DNA of 64,000 nucleotides, from contig DATLYE010000023.1 of the NCBI GenBank assembly GCA_035575135.1, positions 1 to 64,000 on the forward strand, written 5' to 3'. This document shows positions 33,998 to 43,900 of this stretch, piece by piece. The position numbers and the translations under genes are program-made. The number at the start of each line of letters is the position of its first letter. Positions within the stretch are counted from its first letter, which is position 1. This DNA comes from JANWXD01 sp035575135. Its GTDB lineage: Bacteria > Acidobacteriota > Terriglobia > Bryobacterales > Bryobacteraceae. The notes under the pieces are model-generated. The model made no database searches, was not told the origin of the DNA, and saw only the letters and a program-made list of their open reading frames with translations.

Positions 33998-35724
33998 GGC
34001 GCGCGGATCGAGACGAGGATTTCCTGCTCCCGGGGCCGGACGTATTTGCCGGGCACCGATTTCAGCCGCAGCGGCACCGAAAGCAGGGCCACGGCATGCT
34101 CGAGGCTGGTCTCGGGAGCGTCCGTATACGGGTTGTGGGGAAAGACGGGCCACAGCAGGGAGGCCGCTTCGTCCACTCTGATCTCCCAGCCGCGATGACG
34201 GAGCAGGCCGCCCAGGTCTTCAGGGCCGAGCTGGAGCCGCTCCGGCCCCACGACGAAGCTCCGGCCGGCTCCGGTGTCCAGAGTCTCGCCTGACTTCAGG
34301 CACAGTTGCAGGGCGAGCTGCGCCTGCGCGGGCGGCCGGCCCTTGCCGTGGATCACGAAACGCAAGTCGGCCCGGCGTGCCTGAGGCGGCGGTACGAAGA
34401 GGTCGGCCCAAAACGTGTTGTACGAAAGCGAGAGGCGGTCCCCGGCGTCGCTCATGCGCAGGCGGCTGCTCATGGGCAAATGAAAAACCCGATCGCCGAT
34501 TCTTTCGGAGAACGTCGCCAGCTCGGGCTGGCGCTTGGAATTCGCTCCGGTAATGATCTGGCCCAGGCGGGTGTGGAACACGCTGAGGTGAGCCTGACGG
34601 TCCAGATAGAACCGGCTGGTGACGGCCTGGGTGCTGATGATGCCGGAAAGCGCGACGACCCAAGGCCCGGTCTTGCGGATTCCGCCCGGCACGTGCATGC
34701 GGTAGGAGTAGCGATCTTGCTCCTGCGGGATGGGCGCGGTCACACCCTCGTGATAGTAGAGTGCGTTTTGGGCCAGTCTTCCCAGTTGGTCCATGGCGAG
34801 GTCATCCGGGCGGAAGAAGCTTGTCAGGAACTCCGCGTAGCGGCGCCCGTCCGGAAAGTGAGAAAAGGCGAAGTGACCCCAGGCGGAGACGCCCCAGTGG
34901 CGGTTGCGGTCGTTGAGCACCTCAACAGGCGTACCGTCGGGCCACGTGAAGTGCTCGTGAAAGTCGGTGGCACGGCGCAGGGCAACGAGCGCGTCGGGAT
35001 CGCGGGTGAGCTCCCAGTAAAGCCCCACCGCGCTCAGGGTGAGATGGTTATAGCCCGGCGTGGGACCGTCACGGCTATGCTCACCCCAGTACCCATCCGG
35101 GGTCTGCTCTTCCACAGCGAAACGGCGCAGGATGGTGCGGCCAAGCTGCTCCCAGTTCCGGTCCCCAAATACCCGCCCTGCCAGGAGCAGGTTGGCGGCC
35201 CACAGCGCGTAGTGATTGGGCGAAGTGCCGATAAAGGGAGAGTTGTACCAGGGGAAGTCGAGCCGGCCGGTAGCGTCCTCGACCAGTAACGCCACGTTGT
35301 CCACGATGGCTTTCTTCCAGCGGGCGCGGCGCTGCTCTCCCAGCCGGTTCTCGAGCAGGCGCCAAGCCTCCAACCACATGTACGTGTCCCAGTCGCTGTC
35401 CAGCCGCGGTTCAAAAAGCCCTTTTTCGTGCTCGGAGGCGAGCAGGTCACCGATGCGGATCGCCAATGCCAGCATCCCGGGGTCGCGATACCAGCGGTTT
35501 TGCGGATGCGGCTTTGTGTAGAGCACCGCTGGCGCCAGAATAGCGTAGGGAAAGTGCCTCCAACCCGGTCTGGCTTCAATCGCTTTGAGATCCGCGGCGG
35601 GTTCGGCCCTCAGCCGCGCCTCCACCTTTTCCGCTCCAGCCTTGAGCAAAGGAAAATAGCCGCCCGGCAGGGACACCGCTCCGGCGGCCGACGACGCGGC
35701 CAGCACCGCCCAGGCTGCGTACAT
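33994..35724 (-). CDS. Secreted protein, probable (alpha/alpha) toroid glycan-active enzyme
   Basis: The 576-residue product has a signal peptide (MYAAWAVLAASSAAGA). The first two thirds are helical with motifs resembling toroid-fold lyases and hydrolases (DTYMWLEAWRLLENRLGE; SPFIGTSPNHYALWAANLLL; PDGYWGEHSRDGPTPGYNHL; WPDGTPVEVLNDRNRHWGVS). The last third looks like a beta domain. That two-part layout is seen in heparinase- or alginate-lyase-like proteins, but I do not recognise a family with certainty. It lies six bases downstream of the ROK regulator gene on the same strand, so it is probably co-transcribed. Confidence 0.6.
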   Translation of the reverse strand: MYAAWAVLAASSAAGAVSLPGGYFPLLKAGAEKVEARLRAEPAADLKAIEARPGWRHFPYAILAPAVLYTKPHPQNRWYRDPGMLALAIRIGDLLASEHEKGLFEPRLDSDWDTYMWLEAWRLLENRLGEQRRARWKKAIVDNVALLVEDATGRLDFPWYNSPFIGTSPNHYALWAANLLLAGRVFGDRNWEQLGRTILRRFAVEEQTPDGYWGEHSRDGPTPGYNHLTLSAVGLYWELTRDPDALVALRRATDFHEHFTWPDGTPVEVLNDRNRHWGVSAWGHFAFSHFPDGRRYAEFLTSFFRPDDLAMDQLGRLAQNALYYHEGVTAPIPQEQDRYSYRMHVPGGIRKTGPWVVALSGIISTQAVTSRFYLDRQAHLSVFHTRLGQIITGANSKRQPELATFSERIGDRVFHLPMSSRLRMSDAGDRLSLSYNTFWADLFVPPPQARRADLRFVIHGKGRPPAQAQLALQLCLKSGETLDTGAGRSFVVGPERLQLGPEDLGGLLRHRGWEIRVDEAASLLWPVFPHNPYTDAPETSLEHAVALLSVPLRLKSVPGKYVRPREQEILVSIRAP

Positions 35725-35730
35725 GGCCGT

Positions 35731-36921
35731 TCAGGAGCGCGGGATTTCGCCCGTGGAGAACAGGGAGGAAAACGGCAGTGTCGCCGCCCCGACGATGGCC
35801 GCTTCGCCCCCAAGAGAGGATGGCCGGAGCATGAGGTTGCGGAAATTCAGCACGTCTTCGGGGAACTGCTCCCGGATGGCGGCTGCAAGCACAGGCCACG
35901 CCTCCGTAATCGGCCCGTCAATCACCACCGCTTCGGCATCCAGAGCCCAGACCGCGTTGGTGATGCCGATGCCGAGGTACCGGCCCGTCTCCTCAACCGC
36001 CTTGCGGGCGGCGGGATCCCCTTGCAAGGCGAGATGGCAGATGCGCTTGACCTGCTCGGAGGTGTTTCCGGAGTTTGGCTTGACTTTGCCGCCCGAAAGC
36101 TCGGCGTAGCGGCGCACCGTGGCGCTGTCGAAGGCCAGTGACTCCAGGGTCCCGGGGCGGGGATGCAACTCAGGCGGCGCGGCGTCGGAAATCCTCATCT
36201 CTCCGAATTCGCCTGCTGCCATACGGGGGCCCCGGTAGAGGCGGCCGTCCAGGATGATCGCTCCCCCCACGCCCTCGCTCACCATGAGGAACAAGACGCA
36301 GTGGCACCCTTGAATATCGGGAGCCCCGTAATGGTACTCGGCCAGTGCAGCGATCCGGACGTCGTTATCTACGTAGACCGGGCGGTGGAGGCGCTCTTCG
36401 AGGTACTGTTTGACGGGGACGTTGATCCAGGCCGGATCGCTACCGAGGATGACCACGCCGGTTTCGCTGTTAATAAGTCCCCGGGCGCTGACACCCACCG
36501 GATGAGGACCGAGGCGCTCGAGTTGCTCGGCGATCAAATTCAGGGCCTTCTCGGGAGTCGGGGGAGTACGGAAGCGGTGCGATTCCAGAATCCTGCCCGA
36601 GATCGTACCGAGCGAAATCCGGGTTTCCCAGTTGAGAATGTCCACTCCGAAGGCCTGGAAGCGGTTCTCGTTTAGCTGGAGCCGGATTGCGGGGCGGCCG
36701 CCCGTTGCGTCTTCCCCGCCCTCTTCCACCACGATCTCGGAGGCGATGAGTTGGGCCACGATACGGGAGATCGCTGCCTCCGACAGTCCCGTGCGGCGCG
36801 CGATCTCCGCCCGCGATAGCGTGCGATGCCGCCGCAACAGTTGCAGAATCGCGGCGCGGTTCGTGGCCCGCACGTGCGGGACCCGTAATACACGGCGGCG
36901 GCCAGGAGCGAGCGTCTCCAT
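35731..36921 (-). CDS. ROK-family transcriptional regulator (lacks zinc cysteines)
   Basis: ROK-family repressors (NagC, XylR, Mlc types) pair a winged helix with a sugar-kinase-like domain. In this 396-residue product the helix-turn-helix is near residues 20-65 (ILQLLRRHRTLSRAEIARRT; GLSEAAISRIVAQLI). The ROK domain shows VGVSARGLIN, VYVDNDVRIAALAEYHYG and SEGVGGAIILDG. The usual EIGHM..CxCGxxGCLE zinc site is replaced by EFGEMRISDAAPPELHPRPG, which has no cysteine. The ATG at 36921 is chosen because the alternative TTG at 36945 falls inside the palindrome. It is likely autoregulated and heads an operon with the toroid-type gene. Confidence 0.92.
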   Translation of the reverse strand: METLAPGRRRVLRVPHVRATNRAAILQLLRRHRTLSRAEIARRTGLSEAAISRIVAQLIASEIVVEEGGEDATGGRPAIRLQLNENRFQAFGVDILNWETRISLGTISGRILESHRFRTPPTPEKALNLIAEQLERLGPHPVGVSARGLINSETGVVILGSDPAWINVPVKQYLEERLHRPVYVDNDVRIAALAEYHYGAPDIQGCHCVLFLMVSEGVGGAIILDGRLYRGPRMAAGEFGEMRISDAAPPELHPRPGTLESLAFDSATVRRYAELSGGKVKPNSGNTSEQVKRICHLALQGDPAARKAVEETGRYLGIGITNAVWALDAEAVVIDGPITEAWPVLAAAIREQFPEDVLNFRNLMLRPSSLGGEAAIVGAATLPFSSLFSTGEIPRS

Positions 36922-36928
36922 GATCTTT

Positions 36929-36949
36929 TTCCTTGCGTCACGCAAGGAA
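36929..36949. promoter_or_regulatory. Operator candidate 1 (perfect 21-bp palindrome) at the ROK promoter
   Basis: The arms TTCCTTGCGT (36929-36938) and ACGCAAGGAA (36940-36949) are exact inverted repeats around a central C. It lies about 5-25 bases downstream of the predicted ROK transcription start and 7 bases before the ATG, the classic place for autorepression. The same 21-bp core recurs at 40768-40788. Confidence 0.75.
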
Positions 36950-36960
36950 TCAAACCCTTC

Positions 36961-36989
36961 ATTCTACCCGGGGTTGTCTTTGAGAGCAA
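36961..36989 (-). promoter_or_regulatory. Promoter of the ROK regulator operon
   Basis: On the - strand TTGCTC (36989-36984), 17 bases, then TAGAAT (36966-36961). The palindrome at 36929-36949 follows directly in the leader. Confidence 0.65.
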
Positions 36990-37050
36990 GAGGGAATTTG
37001 CGCCGATGATCGTGGCTGTCACGCTCTGCCGGTGCCGGTCGCGATTTTAC

Positions 37051-37079
37051 TTGACGCTTTGGCGATGTTGGAATACCAT
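37051..37079 (+). promoter_or_regulatory. Promoter of the first tandem receptor gene
   Basis: TTGACG (37051-37056), 17 bases, then TACCAT (37074-37079), with a GGGGAGG ribosome-binding site and ATG 37118 downstream. It is divergent from the ROK promoter. Confidence 0.6.
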
Positions 37080-37117
37080 GGCAGCAAAGTCACAACTCCG
37101 CCCCGGGGAGGTGGACG

Positions 37118-40100
37118 ATGTGGTCAACCAGTTTCTTGCCAGTGGCCATAAATGTCGTTTGTTTGGGCGCACTGGCTTCCGCTCCCGTCCTGGCGCAGAC
37201 AGGGCTGGGCGTCGTCCATGGTACCGTGCTGGACGCCACGCGCGCGGCCGTCCCTAACGCCAAAGTCACCCTGGTTCATACCCGGACCGGCGTGGCACGC
37301 ACTGCGCAGAGCACGGCGGTGGGCGTGTATTACTTTGCGAGCGTGCCCATCGGTCCGTATACGCTCTCGGTGGAAGCCGCGGGATTCAAACGCTGGAGCG
37401 GGACCTTAGAGGTGGCGGCCGGCCAGACGGTGGTGGTGGATCCCGTGCTCGACGTAGGCAGCGTCGAGTCCGTCGTGGAAGTAACCGGTGTAGCGCCGGT
37501 TGTCACCACCGTCGGCATGGAGGTCAACGACGTCAAAGATGCGCTGCGGATTCAACAGCTCCCGTTGAACGGGCGCGCCATCACAAACCTGTTCGATCTG
37601 ACGCCCGGCGTGGAGGGCGGCGGCAGCCCCCGCGTCAACGGATTAAAGGTGGGCTCTGCGGAGATGCTGCTCGATGGCGTCTCGCTGGTGGACCGGTTCG
37701 GAGGAGGCATTGCAAGGGTCCAGCCGGGCCTGGACACGATCCAGGAGTTCCGCATCGAAACCGCCGGATCGAGCGCCCAGTATTCGCGCCCCGCCACAAT
37801 ATCCCTGGTGACCAAGAGCGGGACCAACGAGTTCCACGGCAGTGTGTTTGAGACGCATCGCAACAACTTCGGCGGTTTGCGCGCACGGCAGCGCCAGGAT
37901 CTGCCCGCAGCGGGGCAGAGCTTCCGGCCGCCGCAGCTCATTCGCAATGAGTTCGGGGCCACAGCGGGCGGGCCCATCCTCCGCAACAAGACCTTCTGGT
38001 TTGCGGCCTATGAAGGCCTGCGGCAGCGGGAGGCGCGCTTTGCACAGGCGCGCGTGCCGACACCAGAGATGTGGGCCGGCGACCTGAGCAACGCCATTAC
38101 AGCCGCCAGCGAACGCATCACGATCTACGATCCGTTTTCGACGCGCGCTGACGGGACCCGGCTTCCCTTTCCGGACAACCGCATCCCCGCGAACCGGATT
38201 TCGAAGTTCGCCGAAACCATGCGGGGAGTCTCCCCGGATCCTGCCGGACCGAACGCAACCATCAATCCGTTTCTTGGTAACAACTTCGCCGCCTACTACC
38301 CGAACCAGAACAATTTCGACACGCTGACCGTCAAAGGCGATCACGTCTTCTCCGCGCAGGACAGCCTCTCCGGCCGTTTCACGCGTTCGTGGGCGCTCAA
38401 CAAGGTCTTCGGCGGCGTTTTCGGCTTCCCCCGCCCAGGTTCGACCGACGCGGGAGGCAGCAGCCTGTCGGACGCGAAAGTGTATTCGAGCTTCGTGCGC
38501 TGGAATCATGTTTTCACCCCGACGTTTCTGAACGAGCTGCAGGTCTCCAGCCACCGGGCGCCCAAAAGTTCCGGGACTCTGGCCAACGACGTGAACTGGC
38601 CGGACCGCCTGGGTCTGCCGAATCCGTTCGGTGCAACTGGGTGGCCTACCATCTGCGCCAGCGGCAACAGCCCCTTCTTCTACGGAGGCTGCTGGGACGG
38701 CGACAACCGGAAGGATGAGATGCTCACCGCACACCAGCTCGACAACAACGTTACCTGGATTCGCGGAAAGCACTCCATCAAATTCGGCGGCAAGGTCCGT
38801 TACGAGTACAACAACATCCGGGAGTTGCAGCAATCGCAAGGCTCTCACACGTTCGGATCGGCCTGGACGGCGCAATACGATCCGCGCAACGACCAGGCGG
38901 TTTCCTTCACAGGAGTGGGTTTCGCCAGCCTGCTGATGGGGCTGCCGACGTTCGTTTCCAACCAGTTCAACCGGGGCTTTTTCTACTTCGAACAGCAGGA
39001 GGTCGGGCTGTATTTCCACGACAGCTGGAAGGTTCATCCGAGGGTCACGCTCGAGCTGGGAGTGCGGTGGGACAAGTGGACGGCGTACGAAGAGAAGTTC
39101 AACCGGATGGTGAACGTGAATCTCAACACGTTCGCGGACCGCTTTGAGGTCGTCACGCCTAAGAACGTCCGGATGGAGGATCTGCCCGGCATCCCGCCCT
39201 CGGTGCTGGCCTCCTGGAAGGTGCGGGGCCTGACCTGGAAGACGGCTCGGGAGGCCGGGATGCCAGATAATCTCATTCCGGCCGACAACAACAACTTCGG
39301 GCCCCGCATCGGCGCGGCCATCCGGCTGACAGACCGCTGGATCCTGAGGGCGGGTTACGGGGAGTACTTCTGGACCATGCCGCTGTCGCAGATCCTGCAA
39401 ACTTCGCGCACAAACCCGCCGCTCAATCTGCGGTTCAGCAACAGCATCGGGGACCGGAACGGGCAGGTTCCGAATTACGCGCTCAAGAGCACGCCGGCCG
39501 CCGAGGACTTTGTCGGCAAAGCCGTCGTCCCCACGGAAGGGATTTTCCCGATCAGCATCAACGCCCAGGGCATGATGCCGTGGGACCACAGGCGCTGGAG
39601 CGACAATCGGGCCCAGGAATGGACCTTCACGATCGAGCGGGAACTGATGAAAGACACGGCGCTCCGGCTCAGCTACATCGGCAACCACGGACGCGACCTG
39701 GAGCAGCGCTTTGCCATCAACTCGGTCGAGTCGGAATGGAACTATCAGGCGCGAACCGGCCTGGCGCGGCCCAGCCGCGCCGATCTCCGGCGCGTGAATC
39801 CGAACTGGAACTTCAACGCCGCCAACCACACCGGTTTCTCCAACACCACGTCATTTCAAGCCGAGCTGGAGCGGCGCTACTCCAACGGCCTCGGCTTCCA
39901 GTGGTTTTACACGTTCACCCACGCCCTCACCACCACGGACGCGGGAGGGTTTACCTCTGGCAACGGGAGCATTAACGCGACGGACGGAGGCGCCTTCCAG
40001 GTTCCGGAGCGGATCCAGATCCTGGGCGCTCCGGAGATGAGCTACGACCAGCTGTTACGGCTCGGCTATTACAACACTGCCAACGTGCCGGCGCACCGCA

Positions 40101-40747
40101 TCCGCTACAACGGCATCTACACGCTCCCCTTCGGCCGCGGGCAGCGGTACCTGAGCGGTGTCTCGCGGCGGCTGGATGCTCTGGTAGGCGGCTGGGAACT
40201 GGCATTCATCGGAGACTGGCGAAGCGGGTTCTGGCGCAGCGTGAGCAGCGGCCTGTACCTGTTCGGGGATCCCACCTTGAAGCCTGACGAGCGGCTCGAA
40301 ATGGTCATTTTCGGCCGGCGCCAGCGGCTGTGGTTCCGGGGGGATTTTGACCCGCGGCAGGCCACGAATGTTGACCAGAACCGGCTCCAGCAGCTTGTTC
40401 CCGTGGACCGCTCCCAGCGCGTACTCAGGCCGGTCGGAAGCGCTTTTGACAATCGCATCCCGCAGCGGCTCGCCGACGGAACGGTGCGGCTGACGCCCAT
40501 TACGGACAACGTGAACTGGAACGCCCGCAATTTCTTCCGCGGCCCGGGAGCCTGGAACCTGGACTTCTCCGTGTTCAAGCACTTCCGGCCCGCCGAGCGC
40601 GTGGACATCCGGCTGACGGCGGACTTTTTCAACTTCCTCAACCACCCGAACGACGTGAACCCCAGTTCCAGCACGGGGTTGCAGGATCTGAGCGTGCAGG
40701 CGAACGCGCCCCGCATCATTCAGTTTTCTCTGCGTGTGAGCTGGTAA
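37118..40747 (+). CDS. Oar-like TonB-dependent receptor, tandem copy 1
   Basis: The 1,209-residue product has a signal peptide (MWSTSFLPVAINVVCLGALASAPVLAQ, about 27 residues), a carboxypeptidase-regulatory-like domain (GLGVVHGTVLDATRAAVPNA), a plug (QQLPLNGRAITNLFDLTPGV; FRIETAGSSAQYSRPATISL) and a long barrel ending RIIQFSLRVSW. It starts at ATG 37118 after GGGGAGG. Copy 2 at 40920 has the same length and very similar sequence throughout. Flanked by a ROK regulator and, after copy 2, a sulfatase-fold lipoprotein, it probably imports a glycan-derived ligand. Ligand unknown. Confidence 0.92.
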   Translation: MWSTSFLPVAINVVCLGALASAPVLAQTGLGVVHGTVLDATRAAVPNAKVTLVHTRTGVARTAQSTAVGVYYFASVPIGPYTLSVEAAGFKRWSGTLEVAAGQTVVVDPVLDVGSVESVVEVTGVAPVVTTVGMEVNDVKDALRIQQLPLNGRAITNLFDLTPGVEGGGSPRVNGLKVGSAEMLLDGVSLVDRFGGGIARVQPGLDTIQEFRIETAGSSAQYSRPATISLVTKSGTNEFHGSVFETHRNNFGGLRARQRQDLPAAGQSFRPPQLIRNEFGATAGGPILRNKTFWFAAYEGLRQREARFAQARVPTPEMWAGDLSNAITAASERITIYDPFSTRADGTRLPFPDNRIPANRISKFAETMRGVSPDPAGPNATINPFLGNNFAAYYPNQNNFDTLTVKGDHVFSAQDSLSGRFTRSWALNKVFGGVFGFPRPGSTDAGGSSLSDAKVYSSFVRWNHVFTPTFLNELQVSSHRAPKSSGTLANDVNWPDRLGLPNPFGATGWPTICASGNSPFFYGGCWDGDNRKDEMLTAHQLDNNVTWIRGKHSIKFGGKVRYEYNNIRELQQSQGSHTFGSAWTAQYDPRNDQAVSFTGVGFASLLMGLPTFVSNQFNRGFFYFEQQEVGLYFHDSWKVHPRVTLELGVRWDKWTAYEEKFNRMVNVNLNTFADRFEVVTPKNVRMEDLPGIPPSVLASWKVRGLTWKTAREAGMPDNLIPADNNNFGPRIGAAIRLTDRWILRAGYGEYFWTMPLSQILQTSRTNPPLNLRFSNSIGDRNGQVPNYALKSTPAAEDFVGKAVVPTEGIFPISINAQGMMPWDHRRWSDNRAQEWTFTIERELMKDTALRLSYIGNHGRDLEQRFAINSVESEWNYQARTGLARPSRADLRRVNPNWNFNAANHTGFSNTTSFQAELERRYSNGLGFQWFYTFTHALTTTDAGGFTSGNGSINATDGGAFQVPERIQILGAPEMSYDQLLRLGYYNTANVPAHRIRYNGIYTLPFGRGQRYLSGVSRRLDALVGGWELAFIGDWRSGFWRSVSSGLYLFGDPTLKPDERLEMVIFGRRQRLWFRGDFDPRQATNVDQNRLQQLVPVDRSQRVLRPVGSAFDNRIPQRLADGTVRLTPITDNVNWNARNFFRGPGAWNLDFSVFKHFRPAERVDIRLTADFFNFLNHPNDVNPSSSTGLQDLSVQANAPRIIQFSLRVSW

Positions 40748-40765
40748 GCCGTTCGTGTTCAACGT

Positions 40766-40790
40766 GTTTCCTTGCGTGACGCAAGGAAAC
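40766..40790. promoter_or_regulatory. Operator candidate 2 (perfect 25-bp palindrome) between the receptor genes
   Basis: The arms GTTTCCTTGCGT (40766-40777) and ACGCAAGGAAAC (40779-40790) are exact inverted repeats around a central G. The inner 21 bases match operator candidate 1 except for the central base. It sits 60 bases upstream of the -35 box of the second receptor gene. Confidence 0.72.
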
Positions 40791-40850
40791 CTGCGGCCGG
40801 TTAAGCTTGGCTTCGGACCGGCGGCTGTGCACAGATCCCCCAGTTTTCCC

Positions 40851-40879
40851 TTGACAAGGCCCTGGAGTTGCCGTAGCCT
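40851..40879 (+). promoter_or_regulatory. Promoter of the second tandem receptor gene
   Basis: A perfect TTGACA (40851-40856), 17 bases, then TAGCCT (40874-40879). GAGGAG and the ATG at 40920 follow. Confidence 0.6.
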
Positions 40880-40919
40880 ATGGGGGAGGTTAGAGCCAAA
40901 ACAGAGGAGCATGGCGGCA

Positions 40920-43900
40920 ATGAGTAAGCCCAATTTCTTGCCGTATGTCAGAAATAGTGTCGCGCTGGTTGCCCTCGCAGCCACCCCGCTTGCCGCTCAA
41001 ACCGGACTGGGCGTGGTGCGCGGAACCGTATTGGATCCCACCCGGGCGGCGGTTCCTAACGCCAGGGTCACGCTCGCCAACACAGCCACCGGCGTTGTGC
41101 GGACTACGCAGAGCACCGCTGTTGGAATCTACTACTTCGGTAGCGTCCCCATCGGTTCGTACACGCTGAGTGTGGAAGCGGCGGGGTTTAAGCGGTGGTC
41201 CGGCACGCTGCGAGTGGAAGCCGGGCAGACCGTGGTGGTGGATCCGGCGCTTGAAGTGGGCAGCGTGGAGGCGGTGGTGGAAGTGACGGGCGCCGCCCCG
41301 GTAGTGACAACGGTCGGCATGGAGGTCAGCGACGTCAAAGACGCGCTGCGCATCCAGCAGTTGCCTTTGGACGGGAGGTTTGTCACGAATCTGTTCAACC
41401 TCACGCCGGGTGTGGAGGGTGGGGGCAATCCCCGCGTGCACGGGCTCAAGGTAGGCTCCGTGGACATGCTCCTGGATGGCATCTCGCTCACCGACCGGTT
41501 CGGAGGCGGCATCTCGCGCGTGCTCCCCGGTTTGGACACGATTCAGGAGTTCCGCATTGAGACCGCGGGCTCAGCCGCCTACTACTCGCGCCCGGCCACC
41601 GTGACGCTGGTGACCAAGAGCGGTACGAACGAGTTTCACGGCAGCGTTTTTGAAACGCACCGCAACAACTACGGCGGACTCCGCGCGCGACGGCGTGAGG
41701 ACTTCGCCGCGGCTTCCAAGTACATCCGCAACGAGTTCGGCGCTTCGGCGGGCGGACCCGTCATCAAGAACAAGACTTTCTGGTTCGCCGCCTATGAAGG
41801 TTTCCGCGAGCGGCTGAACCGCTATGCGCGGACGGTGGCGCCGAGCACCGCCATGTGGAACGGGGATCTGAGCCTGGCGGTGGATCCGGACAACGTACCC
41901 ATCACGATTTACGATCCGCTGACCAGTCGCGCTGACGGAACGCGCACGCCTTTTCCGGGCAACCGCATCCCGGCGGGTCGAATCTCCCAGTTCGCCAAGA
42001 CCATGCAAAGTGTAAGCCCGGAGCCGAACATCAATCTGGACCAGAACCCGTTTCTGCTCGTGCCCAACTTCGAAACCTACTACCCGGATGTCCGCAATAC
42101 GGATACTCTGACGCTCAAAGGCGATCACGTTTTCTCCGAGAAGGACAACATCTCCGGGCGGTTCACGCGTTCTCCGCGCACGGCGAAGCTTTTCGGCGGG
42201 CGCTTCGGCTATCCGCGACCCGGCACCAGCGACGCCGGCGGGACCGGCCGTTCCATCAGCAAGGTTTACTCGACCTACGTGCGGTGGAACCACGTCTTTT
42301 CGCCCACGCTGCTCAATGAGTTACAGCTTTCCGGCCACCGTTCGCCTCACACTTCGGGAACGCTCGCCGACGACACGGACTGGCCGGCAAAACTCGGCCT
42401 GCCGAACCCCTTCGGCGGCAAGGGCTGGCCCACAATCTGCGTCAGCGAGTATTTCTTCTATTACGGCTGCTGGGACGCGGACAACCGCCACGACCAGAAC
42501 CTGACCGCCTATCAGGTGGAGAACGGCGTGACCTGGATCAAGGGCAAGCACACGGTGAAATTCGGGTTCAAGGGCCGCCAGGAGTATAACAACGTGCGCG
42601 AGCTGCAGCAGACGCACGGCTCCCATTCCTTCTACTCCGACTGGACGGCGCTTTACGACGTACAAAACGACGACTTTGCGCCGTACACGGGCTCCGGTTT
42701 CGCAGGGATGCTTCTTGGCCTGCCGACGTTCCTCTCCAATCAGTACAACCGCGGCTATTTCTATTTCCAGCAAAAAGAGCTCGGCCTGTACGTCCACGAC
42801 AGCTGGAAGATCCATCCGCGCGTGACGCTGGAGCTCGGCGTGCGATGGGACAAATGGACGGTGTACAAGGAGAAATTCAACCGTCTGGTGAACCTCGATC
42901 TCGAAAAAGCCCTCTCGGATCCGCGATCCATGGAGGTTGTAACGCCCAAGAACATCCGCATGGAGGACCTGCCCGGCGTTCCGCCTGCAGTGCTGGCCTC
43001 CTGGAGGGCGCGGGGGTTAACCTGGAAAACGGCGCGAGAGGCCGGCCTGCCGGACGGCCTGCTGCCCGCAGATAACAACAATTTTGCGCCGCGGCTCGGA
43101 GCAGCCATTCGCCTGAGCAACCGCTGGGTGCTGCGCAGCGGTTATGGCATCTATTACTGGACCATGCCGCTGTCGCAGATCCTGCAAAGCGCCCGCACAA
43201 ACCCGCCGTTGAATCTGCGTTTCAGCAACAACATCAGCGACAAGAACGGCCGCATCTTCTTTTACGCGCTGAAGAGCGTCCCGGCGGCGGACGACTTCGT
43301 CGGCGGAGCCATCGTAGACACCACCAGCTTGGCGGGAATTTCCTCGACGGCGCGTTCCTTCATGCCCTGGGACTTCCGCAACTGGCGCGACAACATGGCG
43401 CAGGAGTGGAACTTCACGATCGAGCGCGAGCTGATGAAAGACACCGCACTGCGACTGAGCTACATCGGCAACCACGGCAGCAATCTGGAACAGCGGTTCT
43501 GGGTAAACACGCCCGAGTCCGAGTGGAACTACCAGGCTCGCACCGGGGTGGCCCGGCCCAGCAATCCCGACCTGCGGCGCATCAATCCCAACTGGACCTT
43601 CCAGGGTTCCACGGCGCCGTTAAATCACACCGGCTTTTCCAATGCGCATTCTCTGCAGGCTGAGATCGAGCGGCGGTACTCGAACGGGCTCGGCTTCCAG
43701 TGGTTCTACACCTGGACTCACGCCATGACCACCAACGACACCGGCGGATTCTCCTTCGGCCCTAGCAGCTTCAACGCCGTGGGTTCCACGGGTTTCGGCG
43801 TGCCGGAGAACTGGAACCTTCTCGGTGCGCCCAATCTCACCTATGACCAGAGGTTGCGGCTGGGCTACATGAACTCTTCCGAGGTGCCCGCTCACCGGAT

